Below are positions 25,187-33,360 of a stretch of 64,000 nucleotides of DNA, in pieces. The position numbers were made by a program, and so were the translations under genes. The first letter of the stretch is position 1; each line of letters begins with the position of its first letter. This DNA comes from JAJYKN01 sp035516155 (GTDB lineage: Bacteria > Nitrospirota > UBA9217). The stretch is from assembly GCA_035516155.1 (NCBI GenBank), contig DATJAP010000015.1:9718-73717 (forward strand). The letters run 5' to 3'. The notes below the pieces were generated by a model. The model did not search any database, was not told where the DNA came from, and worked only from the letters and a program-made list of their open reading frames with translations.

Positions 25187-25381
25187 TTATCGCGCGTTCC
25201 GTATTTGCGCCAGGAGCTCCGTCCTGGTCTGTACAAGGACTTGACTTTTCTTCGCCTCCGCCGAAAAGTTGACGGCCTCCTGCGGTTGATCCTGCTCTGT
25301 TTCAAGAATAGCCGATGGTTTTAGCTTGGCGAGCCTAGAATAGAGGTCTCCAGATTTATTCGTCTCAAAAGGGGAAGAAGG
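25187..25381 (-). pseudogene. Coding-like C-terminal fragment of unknown protein
   Basis: A 64-codon frame without a start codon, upstream of the response regulator on the same strand. It is hydrophilic and helical (DLYSRLAKLKPSAILETE near its middle, ending LLAQIRNAR). A second frame just upstream (about 25365-25520) reads like the preceding part of the same protein, with a frameshift between them. I do not recognise the family. Confidence 0.35.
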
Positions 25382-25829
25382 TCATATGGCTCCGAAGGGA
25401 CCTGCCAATCTAAAAACCGTTTTAAAGTCAAACCGTTGCTGTTCTTATCGGACGATTCTCTAAAAACATTAGCGGAAAAGAGGGGCCAAAATATGGACAG
25501 GACGGGTAGCGAGCCATGGGTTTTTTACATTGGCATTTAAAGTTTTTTGGCACGACGGTAAGATGTACAAAGGCGAGGGAAATTACGGTCACATCCTACC
25601 CCTCGCCTCATACCCCGGGCGGGGCATCATGGAGGCCGTGTGATTCGAAAAATACGCTCATCCAAAACAAGAAATAAGTTTCATAGAATCATACATATAT
25701 TCGTATAATATCTATCTATCTATCTATCTATCTATTTGTATTTACACAAATCAGGTTGTGTGTCAAAAAAATCTTGTTTCATCTTCTGCCCGCGGGAAGC
25801 CTTTTATGGAGCATTGCCATCCGTCTGTG
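25382..25829. other. Intergenic region with a tetranucleotide repeat
   Basis: Besides the possible frame noted in 25365-25520, no gene is seen. The right half is AT-rich and contains the TATC repeat described separately. Confidence 0.4.
25710..25735. repeat. Tetranucleotide microsatellite (TATC/ATCT)6
   Basis: Six uninterrupted TATC units, plus partial units at each end. It lies 95 bases beyond the stop of the PEBP gene and over 500 bases upstream of the response regulator start, in non-coding DNA. Confidence 0.85.
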
Positions 25830-26279
25830 CTACTTCCTTGCATAGAGTCCGATCAACTCCGCCTGCCCGAGAATATGACCATTCATAGCCTTTTCAAGGC
25901 CGTTCTTATTCGTACCCGGATCCATATTCAGCGTTACATCGAGGGCGTAGAGCTTGAAAAAGTAGCGGTGTGTTCCCGAAGGTGGGCAGGGGCCACCATA
26001 GCTGCGTTTCCTGAAGTCGTTTATTCCTTCTCTGGCGCCGGAAGGGAGGGAGTGTTCCTTGATTTCCCTGGTATCCGGTGCGATGTTCCACACGACCCAA
26101 TGTACCCAGGTGCCTCGTGGTGCGTCAGGGTCATCGACGATCAGCGACAGCGACTTTGTGCCGGCCGGCACATTCTCCACCACCAATGGCGGATTGATAT
26201 CCTCGCCGTCACAAGTATATTTCGGTGTAATTCGACCGTTGTGTTCGAAAACCGGACTGCTAATTTTGAGCGTGCTCAT
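25830..26279 (-). CDS. YbhB/YbcL family PEBP-like protein
   Basis: A 149-residue phosphatidylethanolamine-binding-protein fold, cytoplasmic by lack of a signal peptide. The ligand pocket motifs DPDAPRGTWVHW and GGPCPPSGTHRY are complete. The bacterial members (YbhB/YbcL) have no settled biochemical role; some affect kinase signalling or resist lysis. It is a single gene with a GGAG-type binding site upstream. Confidence 0.93.
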   Translation of the reverse strand: MSTLKISSPVFEHNGRITPKYTCDGEDINPPLVVENVPAGTKSLSLIVDDPDAPRGTWVHWVVWNIAPDTREIKEHSLPSGAREGINDFRKRSYGGPCPPSGTHRYFFKLYALDVTLNMDPGTNKNGLEKAMNGHILGQAELIGLYARK

Positions 26280-26738
26280 GAGTTCCCTCCTTTAAAAAAC
26301 CCCCCAAAACAGAATGTTCGCGGACCGTCACCGAAACAACAGGGCAGCGATTTAAACCTTTTGTCCCAACCTCTCCGCTTCTTCTATTAAATATCATAGC
26401 ACGGATAAGAGTACCGGGAAGGAGATCTCGGCTACCGACGGTGAGGACAAAAAAGGGGAGAAACAAAGCGTTCCTCCCTTCTGGAATTCGGGATGTCGTT
26501 CAGTTCATGGTGAGAGGTAACAGGATAAAGACGGGATCAGAGCACTTGAGGATTTGTGTCAGCACGACGCGTGCACCTTCAATGGCTGCATTATCTTGCC
26601 GCTACGCACGAAGAGCGAAAAAAACTGAATTGCCGAGACGAAAAATAAAATTTCTCTTTCTTCTCTTCCCGCCTTTGATGTTCAGTCCATTTCACCTCGT
26701 TTACGGGGAGAGGTTTTTTTGAAGCATTGTTCAGCATA
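26280..26738. other. Intergenic region, no gene seen
   Basis: Between the PEBP start and the cspA terminator. Open frames here have base composition and predicted products unlike real proteins. The left edge should include the PEBP promoter. Confidence 0.5.
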
Positions 26739-26764
26739 ACAGGCCCGGATCTCGCCGGGCCTGT
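26739..26764 (-). terminator. Hairpin downstream of cspA
   Basis: ACAGGCCCGG and CCGGGCCTGT form a perfect 10-bp stem with a six-base loop, 17 bases past the cspA stop. The T-tract is weak on either strand. It probably terminates or protects the short cspA transcript. Confidence 0.65.
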
Positions 26765-26780
26765 CCCTTTCTGACGCGGG

Positions 26781-26993
26781 TTACGTCGTTGTTATTTTTA
26801 CCACATGCGTTGCCTTAGGGCCTTTGGGGCTGTCAATAACCTCAAACGTCACTTCCTCACCTTCGGAAAGAGTCTTGAAGCCCTCGCTTTCAATATCGCC
26901 GTAATGCACAAAAACGTCCCCGCCCTCTTCCTTTTGAATGAATCCAAATCCTTTGGACTCATTGAACCATTTTACCTTGCCTTTTGATGCCAT
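26781..26993 (-). CDS. cspA: Cold shock protein, CspA family
   Basis: A 70-residue cold-shock-domain protein, the whole length being one OB fold. Both RNA-binding motifs are present: KGFGFI (RNP1) and DVFVHY (RNP2). It binds single-stranded RNA and acts as an RNA chaperone. ATG 26993 follows AAAGGAAG; the longer frame runs through the leader hairpin. A second, partial cspA paralogue with a matching leader begins at 63876. Confidence 0.95.
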   Translation of the reverse strand: MASKGKVKWFNESKGFGFIQKEEGGDVFVHYGDIESEGFKTLSEGEEVTFEVIDSPKGPKATHVVKITTT

Positions 26994-27042
26994 GATGCGC
27001 ACTTCCTTTCTCCGAAACCAAAGATCACGGAAATCCAGCAGT

Positions 27043-27074
27043 AAAAAAACCGCGAAGTTGAGAGTCTTCGCGGT
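27043..27074 (-). terminator. Intrinsic terminator in the cspA leader (candidate attenuator)
   Basis: On the minus strand a 9-bp stem (ACCGCGAAG/CTTCGCGGT, loop of eight) is followed at once by seven T residues, a textbook intrinsic terminator. It lies between the cspA promoter and start codon, beginning about 31 bases after the expected transcript start. Full-length cspA mRNA therefore requires read-through. The same arrangement occurs before the cspA paralogue at the right end. Confidence 0.85.
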
Positions 27075-27111
27075 CATTCATACTGCAAAAAACTTCCGTA
27101 CTTCTGTATAT

Positions 27112-27140
27112 ATAATCACGCCTTTATGAAGGGATGTCAA
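27112..27140 (-). promoter_or_regulatory. Promoter of cspA
   Basis: Read on the minus strand: TTGACA (27140-27135), a 17-base spacer, and GATTAT (27117-27112). The transcript would start near 27105, giving a leader of about 110 bases. Confidence 0.7.
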
Positions 27141-27177
27141 GGACGAAGATGGGCTTCCTGCTCGAGCATATCCGCGC

Positions 27178-27207
27178 TTGACAAGTGTACAAATGTTCAT
27201 CTATAAT
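27178..27207 (+). promoter_or_regulatory. umuD promoter with an embedded LexA-like operator
   Basis: TTGACA (27178-27183), an 18-base spacer and TATAAT (27202-27207). Inside the spacer is GTACAAATGTTC (27187-27198), one base from the GAAC-N4-GTTC form of the SOS box used by Gram-positive-type LexA proteins. Binding there would block RNA polymerase, as expected for a damage-inducible mutagenesis gene. The operator assignment is inference. Confidence 0.55.
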
Positions 27208-27256
27208 AGAATTACGCTGAAAAGCTGTTTCCTAATTTTTGCTGCACAGAAAGAAG

Positions 27257-27745
27257 ATGCCCGTCATGCGAACAAGTGCTGTTTCCCTGAAGGTTGTTCA
27301 TGCCCTTGAAAATCTCACAACCTTGGAGGCGGATGAGGGTACGAAGACTGTTCCGATTGCCGGACCGCAGTCCTACCAGGTCCTGGGTCTGGTCGAAGCC
27401 GGATTCCCAAGTCCTGCCGAGGAGGAACTGCGCGACACGCTGTCCCTCGATGAATTCCTGGTTCAGAATCCCGACGCGTCCTTCCTGCTTAAAGTGTCCG
27501 GCGATTCCATGACCGGAGCGGGCATTCTGCCGGGAGATCTCGTCATTGTTGACCGGAGTCAGACGGGGAAGAGCGGCGATATCGTTATCGCCGAGGTGGA
27601 CGGCGAGTGGACTATGAAGTACCTGAAAAAGAGCGGCGACGCCGTTTATCTCGTGCCCGCGAATCCTCGCTATGAACCGGTCAGGCCGAAGCACGAACTC
27701 AAGATCGCCGGCGTGGTGACGGCGGTGGTGAGAAAATACAAGTAA
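27257..27745 (+). CDS. umuD: UmuD-like S24 family self-cleaving protein
   Basis: A protein of about 162 residues of the LexA/UmuD family. It has the cleavage-type Ala-Gly in VEAGFPS, the catalytic serine in VSGDSMTGAG and the catalytic lysine in MKYLKK. It lacks the DNA-binding domain of LexA. RecA-stimulated self-cleavage would turn it into the active subunit of an error-prone polymerase. The frame opens at TTG 27239; ATG 27257 or ATG 27266 are the likely starts. The Y-family polymerase gene follows 185 bases downstream. Confidence 0.88.
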   Translation: MPVMRTSAVSLKVVHALENLTTLEADEGTKTVPIAGPQSYQVLGLVEAGFPSPAEEELRDTLSLDEFLVQNPDASFLLKVSGDSMTGAGILPGDLVIVDRSQTGKSGDIVIAEVDGEWTMKYLKKSGDAVYLVPANPRYEPVRPKHELKIAGVVTAVVRKYK

Positions 27746-27791
27746 GGAGGGACGGGATGGCCCTGACCAAAATTTTTTGCAACTTCGTAAG

Positions 27792-27812
27792 CCCCGGGCG
27801 GTAGCCCCGGGG
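27792..27812 (+). other. GC-rich hairpin between umuD and the polymerase gene
   Basis: CCCCGGG and CCCGGGG form a 7-bp stem with a seven-base loop. No T-tract follows, so it may stabilise or attenuate the transcript rather than end it. Confidence 0.4.
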
Positions 27813-27930
27813 AGAGGAGCTAGATTATACAGCTTAATTCCGTATAAAATTATGGTCGAAAAACTGTAATGAGGTCGCGAACGACACCGTGCATAGCCTG
27901 GCCGTCTCTGCATCTGTGTGGTGAACAAAC

Positions 27931-29244
27931 ATGGACAACCAATTCATCTCCCTCTCATCCTGGCCGCGCGCCATCCTGCACCTTGACGCCGACGCATTCT
28001 TCGCCTCCTGCGAGCAGGCGGTCCATCCAGAACTCCGGGGAAGGCCGGTGATTACGGGCAAGGAACGCGGAATAGTTGCCGCCGCGAGCTACGAGGCCAA
28101 GGCGCGCGGAGTGCAGCGCGGGGTGCGGCTTTCGGATGTTAAGAAAATTTGTCCAGATGCCGTGATTCTGCCGTCTGATTACGAAACGTACAGCCTTTTC
28201 TCGGTCCGGATGTTCGAGATTCTTCGTCGCTTCTCTCCCGACGTGGAAGAGTATTCCATTGACGAGGCTTTCGTGGACCTTACGGGGCTCAGGAGGAGTT
28301 TTCACGGCCCCTATGAAGAGATCGCCGAGAAAATGCAAAAGACCATCCAGCAGGAGCTGGGGCTCTCCGTGTCCGTCGGCGTGAGCCTCTCGAAAGTCCT
28401 TGCCAAGATCGGGTCAAAACACAGGAAGCCGCACGGGATTACAATGATCCCGGGCCGCGAGGTCCACCTCTTCCTGGAAAAGCTGCCCGTGGAGAAGGTC
28501 TGGGGTATCGGCCCGAATACTGCGGCGTTTCTGAACAAGCGCGGTATCACGACAGCGCTTCAGTTTGCGCGCAAGGATGGAGCATTCGTCAAAAAGCACC
28601 TGTCCAAGCCTTACCAGGAAATCTGGAACGAGCTGAACGGCAGGAGCGTTTATCCCGTTACCACGGAAACGAAGAACAGCTACCAGTCCATCAGCAAGGC
28701 AAAGACCTTCACGCCGGCTTCATCGGATGAAACCTTTGTGTTCGCTCAGCTCGCCAAAAATCTGGAAAATGCCTGCATCAAGGCGCGGCGTTACCGGCTC
28801 GCTGCCTCGCGGATCGTCATCTTTCTCCGGAAGCAGGACTTCACGGGCAGCGGCGTGGAACTGAGGCTCACTCGGCCCACGGCTTATCCGGTTGAGCTCT
28901 TTGAACTGCTGCGGGAAGGTTTCGGACATTTGTACCGGCCCACGTCGCTCTACCGGCAGACCGGGGTTGTGCTTGCGGGGTTGGTCGAGGAAAAATGCCT
29001 GCAGTACAGTCTATTCGACGATACGACGAAGATCGAAAAGATGGCGAAGATTTACGAGAGCGTCGACCGGATTTCCCAAAAGTTTGGGAAACACACAATC
29101 CAGCACGCAGCAAGCCTGCCCACGAAGCTGCAGGCCCAGCACGAAGGCGCACGGGGAGATATTCCCGTGCGCCGGGCGATCCTGTTCAAGGGCGAGAATA
29201 AGCGGCAGCGGCTGAAACTGCCGATGCTGCACGTGAAGGTTTGA
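27931..29244 (+). CDS. Y-family translesion DNA polymerase (DinB/UmuC type)
   Basis: A 437-residue polymerase. Palm-domain catalytic acids are visible in ILHLDADAFFAS near residue 17 and YSIDEAF near 108. The VGVSLSKVLAKIGSKHRKP stretch, the helix-hairpin-helix VWGIGPNTAAFL, and a little-finger domain to about residue 360 follow. The C-terminal LQYSLFDD is a plausible sliding-clamp binding peptide. It copies past DNA lesions. The pairing with umuD suggests a Pol V-like role, though the sequence also resembles DinB, so no symbol is given. Confidence 0.92.
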   Translation: MDNQFISLSSWPRAILHLDADAFFASCEQAVHPELRGRPVITGKERGIVAAASYEAKARGVQRGVRLSDVKKICPDAVILPSDYETYSLFSVRMFEILRRFSPDVEEYSIDEAFVDLTGLRRSFHGPYEEIAEKMQKTIQQELGLSVSVGVSLSKVLAKIGSKHRKPHGITMIPGREVHLFLEKLPVEKVWGIGPNTAAFLNKRGITTALQFARKDGAFVKKHLSKPYQEIWNELNGRSVYPVTTETKNSYQSISKAKTFTPASSDETFVFAQLAKNLENACIKARRYRLAASRIVIFLRKQDFTGSGVELRLTRPTAYPVELFELLREGFGHLYRPTSLYRQTGVVLAGLVEEKCLQYSLFDDTTKIEKMAKIYESVDRISQKFGKHTIQHAASLPTKLQAQHEGARGDIPVRRAILFKGENKRQRLKLPMLHVKV

Positions 29245-29303
29245 TTTGAGAAAAAGCGGTTTCTTCACTATGGGAACCGTCCGGCCTGGAGTATAATCAA
29301 AGC

Positions 29304-29855
29304 ATGAAGAAAGAAATGTTGCTCGCGAAGGTCGCCCGTGAAATTATTGCCTGTCCTTTATGCAAGAAAGGCGGGATCGGCAAGGCCGTTCCTGGAGAAG
29401 GCAACCCCGATGCGCGGATCGTCTTCGTCGGCGAGGCGCCGGGAAAAGAAGAGGCAAAGGTCGGACGGCCTTTTGTCGGGCGTTCGGGAAAGTTCCTGAG
29501 GGAGCGGATCAAGGAAATCGGCCTTACGGAAGACGACATCTTCATTACCAGCCCGGGCCATTACCTTCCCGTCCGCGGCACGCCCTCGAAGGAAACGATC
29601 CTCCACGGCAGTACGCACCTCTTCACCCAGCTCGAAATCATCGATCCGAAGATCGTCGTTCTCCTCGGAAACACCGCATGCATCGCTCTCCTCAACAGCA
29701 AAAAGGAAATTTTACGTGAGCATGGAAAGGCTGTCGAGAAAAACGGCAGAATACATCTCATCACCTTTCATCCTGCGTATGCCATGCGGTTTCCGGAAGG
29801 GAAAAAGCTGTTCCTCAAGGATTTACAAAAATTGAAAAAGCTTATCCGCCCCTGA
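29304..29855 (+). CDS. Uracil-DNA glycosylase superfamily protein, family 4-like variant
   Basis: A 183-residue protein with motif A GEAPGKEEAKVGRPFVG near residues 48-64 and motif B TFHPAYAMR near 153, as in family 4 uracil-DNA glycosylases, which excise uracil from DNA. The N-terminal cysteine pair (CPLC) of the iron-sulfur cluster is present. The second pair is not: the usual CRP region reads GHYLPVRGTPS, and the later cysteine is replaced in HGSTHLF. The cluster may be absent or ligated differently. It directly follows the translesion polymerase, consistent with DNA repair. Confidence 0.82.
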   Translation: MKKEMLLAKVAREIIACPLCKKGGIGKAVPGEGNPDARIVFVGEAPGKEEAKVGRPFVGRSGKFLRERIKEIGLTEDDIFITSPGHYLPVRGTPSKETILHGSTHLFTQLEIIDPKIVVLLGNTACIALLNSKKEILREHGKAVEKNGRIHLITFHPAYAMRFPEGKKLFLKDLQKLKKLIRP

Positions 29856-29885
29856 AAACCAACCCCCTATACTGATTCAATTCCC

Positions 29886-30704
29886 CTAGTAACCACTCGC
29901 AAAGGAGGTGTAGTTGTTGTCGACGATGCTCGTTTTTGCCAGGCTCGCAAGATACGATCTGATCCGCTCTGCATTGGTCCCGATGTCGCCGGTCCCCACA
30001 CGCGAAACAGAGCGCATATCGACCCTGCTCCCGCCGGGCGCGCGTTTGATCCTTACAACCACATCATCTTTGAACCCAAACCAGAAGGTTGTCGCCACCG
30101 CCTCGATGATGCCTTTCGAAGCATCCGCATCCACGATCCGCCAGCCCCTGTCCTTCGCATCCTTGAGCGCGGTGGAGAATGCCGTCGACGGCGTCACCGG
30201 CAGGATGATGGGCCGGATATCGGGATAAGAAGCGCGCTGGTCGGTCGCAACTCTGGCGCCGCCATAGCTCGTCGGAGCATCAACACTCTGCCTCAACGGC
30301 ATGAGCCTGCCAAACTGGGGCGGATTTGTCATGTCTGTCGTAATGTCATTGATGTTGGGCATTCGTTCCGCAGTCCGCATCCATGACCACGGAATCCCCG
30401 CAGTGACGAGTCCCAGAACGATTCCGACGGCAGCGACAACGGTCAGCGACGGGTGGTGCTCACGCCTTATAGCGATTCCTCCAACCAGCGAAACTGCGGC
30501 AGCTGCAATGCCGGTAATCGCACCGACCTGCAGAATCGTGAATCCGACAGTAAAATGCCACCAACCCCATCTGCTTCCCAGTCCCGCAAGCACGTCTGTG
30601 GTGCCACCAAGTAGCGCGAGGACTAGGCCGCTCCATGTCACGGCATCGGCTGCGGTCACGTGTGGAAGGTATGCATGTTTCATTGTTTCCAGTTGAGCAT
30701 TCAT
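29886..30704 (-). CDS. DUF1499 domain membrane protein
   Basis: A 272-residue protein. The N-terminal 115 residues hold three hydrophobic segments (about 19-38, 52-76 and 84-108). The C-terminal half is a DUF1499 domain with the signature NINDITTDMTNPPQF near residue 117 and a late DMRSVSRVGTGDIGTN. The function of DUF1499 is unknown. ATG 30704 has AAGGGGG upstream and is preferred to the longer frame. Convergent with the glycosylase gene. Confidence 0.88.
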   Translation of the reverse strand: MNAQLETMKHAYLPHVTAADAVTWSGLVLALLGGTTDVLAGLGSRWGWWHFTVGFTILQVGAITGIAAAAVSLVGGIAIRREHHPSLTVVAAVGIVLGLVTAGIPWSWMRTAERMPNINDITTDMTNPPQFGRLMPLRQSVDAPTSYGGARVATDQRASYPDIRPIILPVTPSTAFSTALKDAKDRGWRIVDADASKGIIEAVATTFWFGFKDDVVVRIKRAPGGSRVDMRSVSRVGTGDIGTNAERIRSYLASLAKTSIVDNNYTSFASGY

Positions 30705-30964
30705 AATCAACCCCCTTCGATCCGTCTGCGCAGAAAACATCCGTGGACACATGTCCCATTTTTCCAGCGCAGCCAAACAGGCCCCTTTCCTGAATCAGGC
30801 CCGATCGTATTCTGTTTCTATTCTTAGTGTAGCATGGCGGTACATGCATTGAGCAAGCCTATAATGCGCATTGCAATATATATAACTTTTATCCTATGTC
30901 GGATTTGATGTATAATAGACTCCGAAGTCGATGTTTTTTCCCATAGAAGCGAAGGAGACCATGA

Positions 30965-31795
30965 ATGATAGCCTATCCTCACATCAACCCGGAGATTGTC
31001 CGCATAGGACCCGTTGCGATTCGCTGGTACGGACTTATGTACGCTGCCGGTTTTGCTTCTTCCTACGCACTGGTGAAGTACCAGTTAAAGAAAATAAGGC
31101 AAGGCTCCGCGGCCGCAGGTAAAGGAAAGGGCAGGAATGCAGCAACCAAAGAAATTCCCGGCGAGTTTCTCGATGCACTCTACACCTATTTGATCGTTGG
31201 GCTGATTCTCGGCGCACGATTGGGCTACGTTCTGTTTTATGACTTGTCGAGCTACATAAGAAATCCGCTTGAAATTCTAGCAGTCTGGCATGGAGGGATG
31301 TCTTTTCACGGCGGGATGATAGGTTCTCTTCTGGCAGGCTATCTGTGCTGCCGTAAATACCGGGTTGATTTCTGGCAGGTAGCGGACCTCGTCGTCGTAA
31401 CGGCGCCCATCGGTCTGGGGTTGGGAAGGCTCGGAAACTTTATCAATGGGGAGCTGTTCGGAAGAACGACGAATGTCCCCTGGGCCATGGTTTTTCCCCA
31501 AGGAGGGCCTCTTCCCCGTCATCCATCGCAACTCTACGAGTTTGCACTCGAAGGCATACTGCTTTTTACCATTCTCTGGCTGCTGAAAAACAGGAAACAC
31601 GCGCCGGGCACCATGGTCGCAGCCTGTCTCATGCTTTATGGTCTGTTCAGAATCATCGCGGAATTCTTCCGCCAGCCTGATGCCCAGCTCGGCTTCATTA
31701 TGGGGCCGTTCACCATGGGGCAGATTCTGAGCGCGTTGACAATCCTCGGCGGAATTGTGCTCTATGTCTTTCGGAAGAGGGCAGTTGTTTCATGA
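30965..31795 (+). CDS. lgt: Prolipoprotein diacylglyceryl transferase
   Basis: A 276-residue inner-membrane enzyme with about seven membrane segments that transfers diacylglycerol from phosphatidylglycerol to the lipobox cysteine of prolipoproteins. Signature sequences are HGGMSFHGGMIG near residue 109 and GRLGNFINGELFGR near 154. A short charged insert, GSAAAGKGKGRNAATKE, near residue 47 is longer than usual. The gene stands alone with TATAAT about 50 bases upstream. Confidence 0.96.
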   Translation: MIAYPHINPEIVRIGPVAIRWYGLMYAAGFASSYALVKYQLKKIRQGSAAAGKGKGRNAATKEIPGEFLDALYTYLIVGLILGARLGYVLFYDLSSYIRNPLEILAVWHGGMSFHGGMIGSLLAGYLCCRKYRVDFWQVADLVVVTAPIGLGLGRLGNFINGELFGRTTNVPWAMVFPQGGPLPRHPSQLYEFALEGILLFTILWLLKNRKHAPGTMVAACLMLYGLFRIIAEFFRQPDAQLGFIMGPFTMGQILSALTILGGIVLYVFRKRAVVS

Positions 31796-31913
31796 GCATT
31801 TTGTACCATGCAAAGACTCAGCGCCTTGACAGAATGTGATTCCGTCGAATTTCATAAATTTTTTCGCGAGAGCATTGGTGCAGGACATACACTTGTCGCC
31901 AGGACAAGTCGAT

Positions 31914-32825
31914 TCAAAATCGATCAGGTTTTTTCAATGCCACGCTTTTAAGCGCATTCATAGGGCCGAAGTTCTTCAAGCGGTCAAGCTGCTGGTCGTC
32001 ACGTACGAAGAGTGAGCCGGCAAAAGCCAGGGAGTTGAACGAGATGCCATCAAAGAATTCTTTTGACCGTGGAACCAGAAGCATCCACTCGCGGGTCAAC
32101 AAAAAACAGTACGGCGCCGATTGGGGTGTGAGGCCTTTACCCCGCGGTGAAGCCAGGCCTACATTCCGCAGCATTTCGCCGTAGAGATGGTAGGTTGTTG
32201 TTGCTGCATCGAGCGGCGATTCAACCAGGTTCCGATCCAGCCATACAAAGACGTGGAGAAAAGAGAATCCCGGTACCGTTCCCATGACCTCCCGGGGCAC
32301 GTGGGCGAGGAGCGGCGCAATGGGAACCAAGGGGCCTTCCGGAGCAAGGGGCAGAGGCACGAGCTGCAGGTGCTTATGCTGCTGGCTAGCGCCTGCCTCA
32401 CGTCCACCGTTGTAGAACCCGAGTGCATTGTATTCAGCCATGCAGTTCCAGAGTGCTTCGAAATCGGAGAGTGTAAGGAGCATATTCTGGTTTTCAAAAT
32501 GCCGCGTGACGATCAAGAGGTGGTGTTCCATGACATTATATTTGTTCAAAATCGCGACGTGAGTTTCTGAAATATCCGCCACCGTAAGATCCTGTTCAGG
32601 AGGGAGGAAGGGATTGACGCTCCTGCCAGCCTCCACCTCCTGTTCCTGTTTTTTCCGGGCCTTGTCCTTGAGCGACAGGCTTGCCAGGACCCGGACAAAG
32701 AAGCGTATGCCGGCGTCCTCGATAAAAGTATAGTCCGTCGGTATGGATAATAGAGCACCCGATGAGATCGCATGGCTTGTGGCGCTGGCAATACGCTCCG
32801 AGAGAGTCCCCTGCTTCAATAGCAT
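31914..32825 (-). CDS. ATP adenylyltransferase / Ap4A phosphorylase-like HIT protein
   Basis: A 303-residue member of the Apa1/Apa2 family. The HIT-type active site is ASQQHKHLQLVPLP (H-x-H-x-Q) near residue 148, and FLPPEQDLTVADI near 73 and YNVMEHHLLIVTR near 95 are family regions. These enzymes split diadenosine tetraphosphate with phosphate, or sulfate, to ATP/ADP products. Notably, Ap4A is an activator of CBS-type pyrophosphatases such as the one at 13722; a link is speculative. It is a single gene. Confidence 0.87.
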   Translation of the reverse strand: MLLKQGTLSERIASATSHAISSGALLSIPTDYTFIEDAGIRFFVRVLASLSLKDKARKKQEQEVEAGRSVNPFLPPEQDLTVADISETHVAILNKYNVMEHHLLIVTRHFENQNMLLTLSDFEALWNCMAEYNALGFYNGGREAGASQQHKHLQLVPLPLAPEGPLVPIAPLLAHVPREVMGTVPGFSFLHVFVWLDRNLVESPLDAATTTYHLYGEMLRNVGLASPRGKGLTPQSAPYCFLLTREWMLLVPRSKEFFDGISFNSLAFAGSLFVRDDQQLDRLKNFGPMNALKSVALKKPDRF

Positions 32826-33129
32826 CCCCTAGTCCTTTCATTTGCGCCGCTTACAGGAGCAAACAGAAGCCCGCATCTGTGTTGCAGTCCAATTTTTCAT
32901 TTTATCACATTCCCCGGAGAAAAGCGATTTGTTGCGGATTTTCACAGATTGCCGAATACCATGAATACGAGATTGAAAAGAAGCGATTATGGGCAAGCCG
33001 GGAGGACGCTAAAAAAATAAAAGCTGTGGTTTCGAGAGCCTCTCTGTTCTATGTCGGCAGTTGTGGAAGATGTGTATCATGCGCGACTCTTTGCTGACGG
33101 ATAGGGCAAATCAGCTGCTTGGAGTCGTT
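32826..33129. other. Intergenic region, no gene seen
   Basis: Between the Ap4A phosphorylase-like start and the infA stop. A lysine- and glutamate-rich frame near 32940-33100 has no start of its own and no family match. Confidence 0.45.
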
Positions 33130-33360
33130 CTATGCAGCCTGGTGTTTCAGTCGGAAGGTAATCCTTCCTCGCGTCAGGTCGTAGGGAGAGAGCTCCACAG
33201 TAACTCTATCGCCAGGCAGGACCTTAATATAGTGGATACGCAGCTTTCCCGCCAGATGTGCCAGAATGATGTGGCCGCCTTCTACTTCGACCCGGAACAG
33301 GGCATTCGGAAGCGCTTCAATAACCTTCCCCTCTACCTCGATAACGTCTTCCTTCGGCAT
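33130..33360 (-). CDS. infA: Translation initiation factor IF-1
   Basis: A 76-residue S1-type OB-fold protein; EVEGKVIEALPNALFRVE and the later GDRVTVELSPYDLTRGRI are diagnostic of IF-1. It binds the ribosomal A site during initiation. ATG 33360 gives the standard N-terminus. It stands apart from ribosomal protein genes, unlike the usual location near secY/rpmJ, so a second copy elsewhere is possible. Confidence 0.96.
   Translation of the reverse strand: MPKEDVIEVEGKVIEALPNALFRVEVEGGHIILAHLAGKLRIHYIKVLPGDRVTVELSPYDLTRGRITFRLKHQAA

Noticed and set aside
25708..25737. Phase-variation switch at the TATC repeat
   Set aside because: The repeat is neither in a coding frame nor between promoter elements of a gene.
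26441..26722. 93-codon plus-strand frame between PEBP and cspA
   Set aside because: Composition is basic and repetitive, there is no family match, and it overlaps the cspA terminator area.
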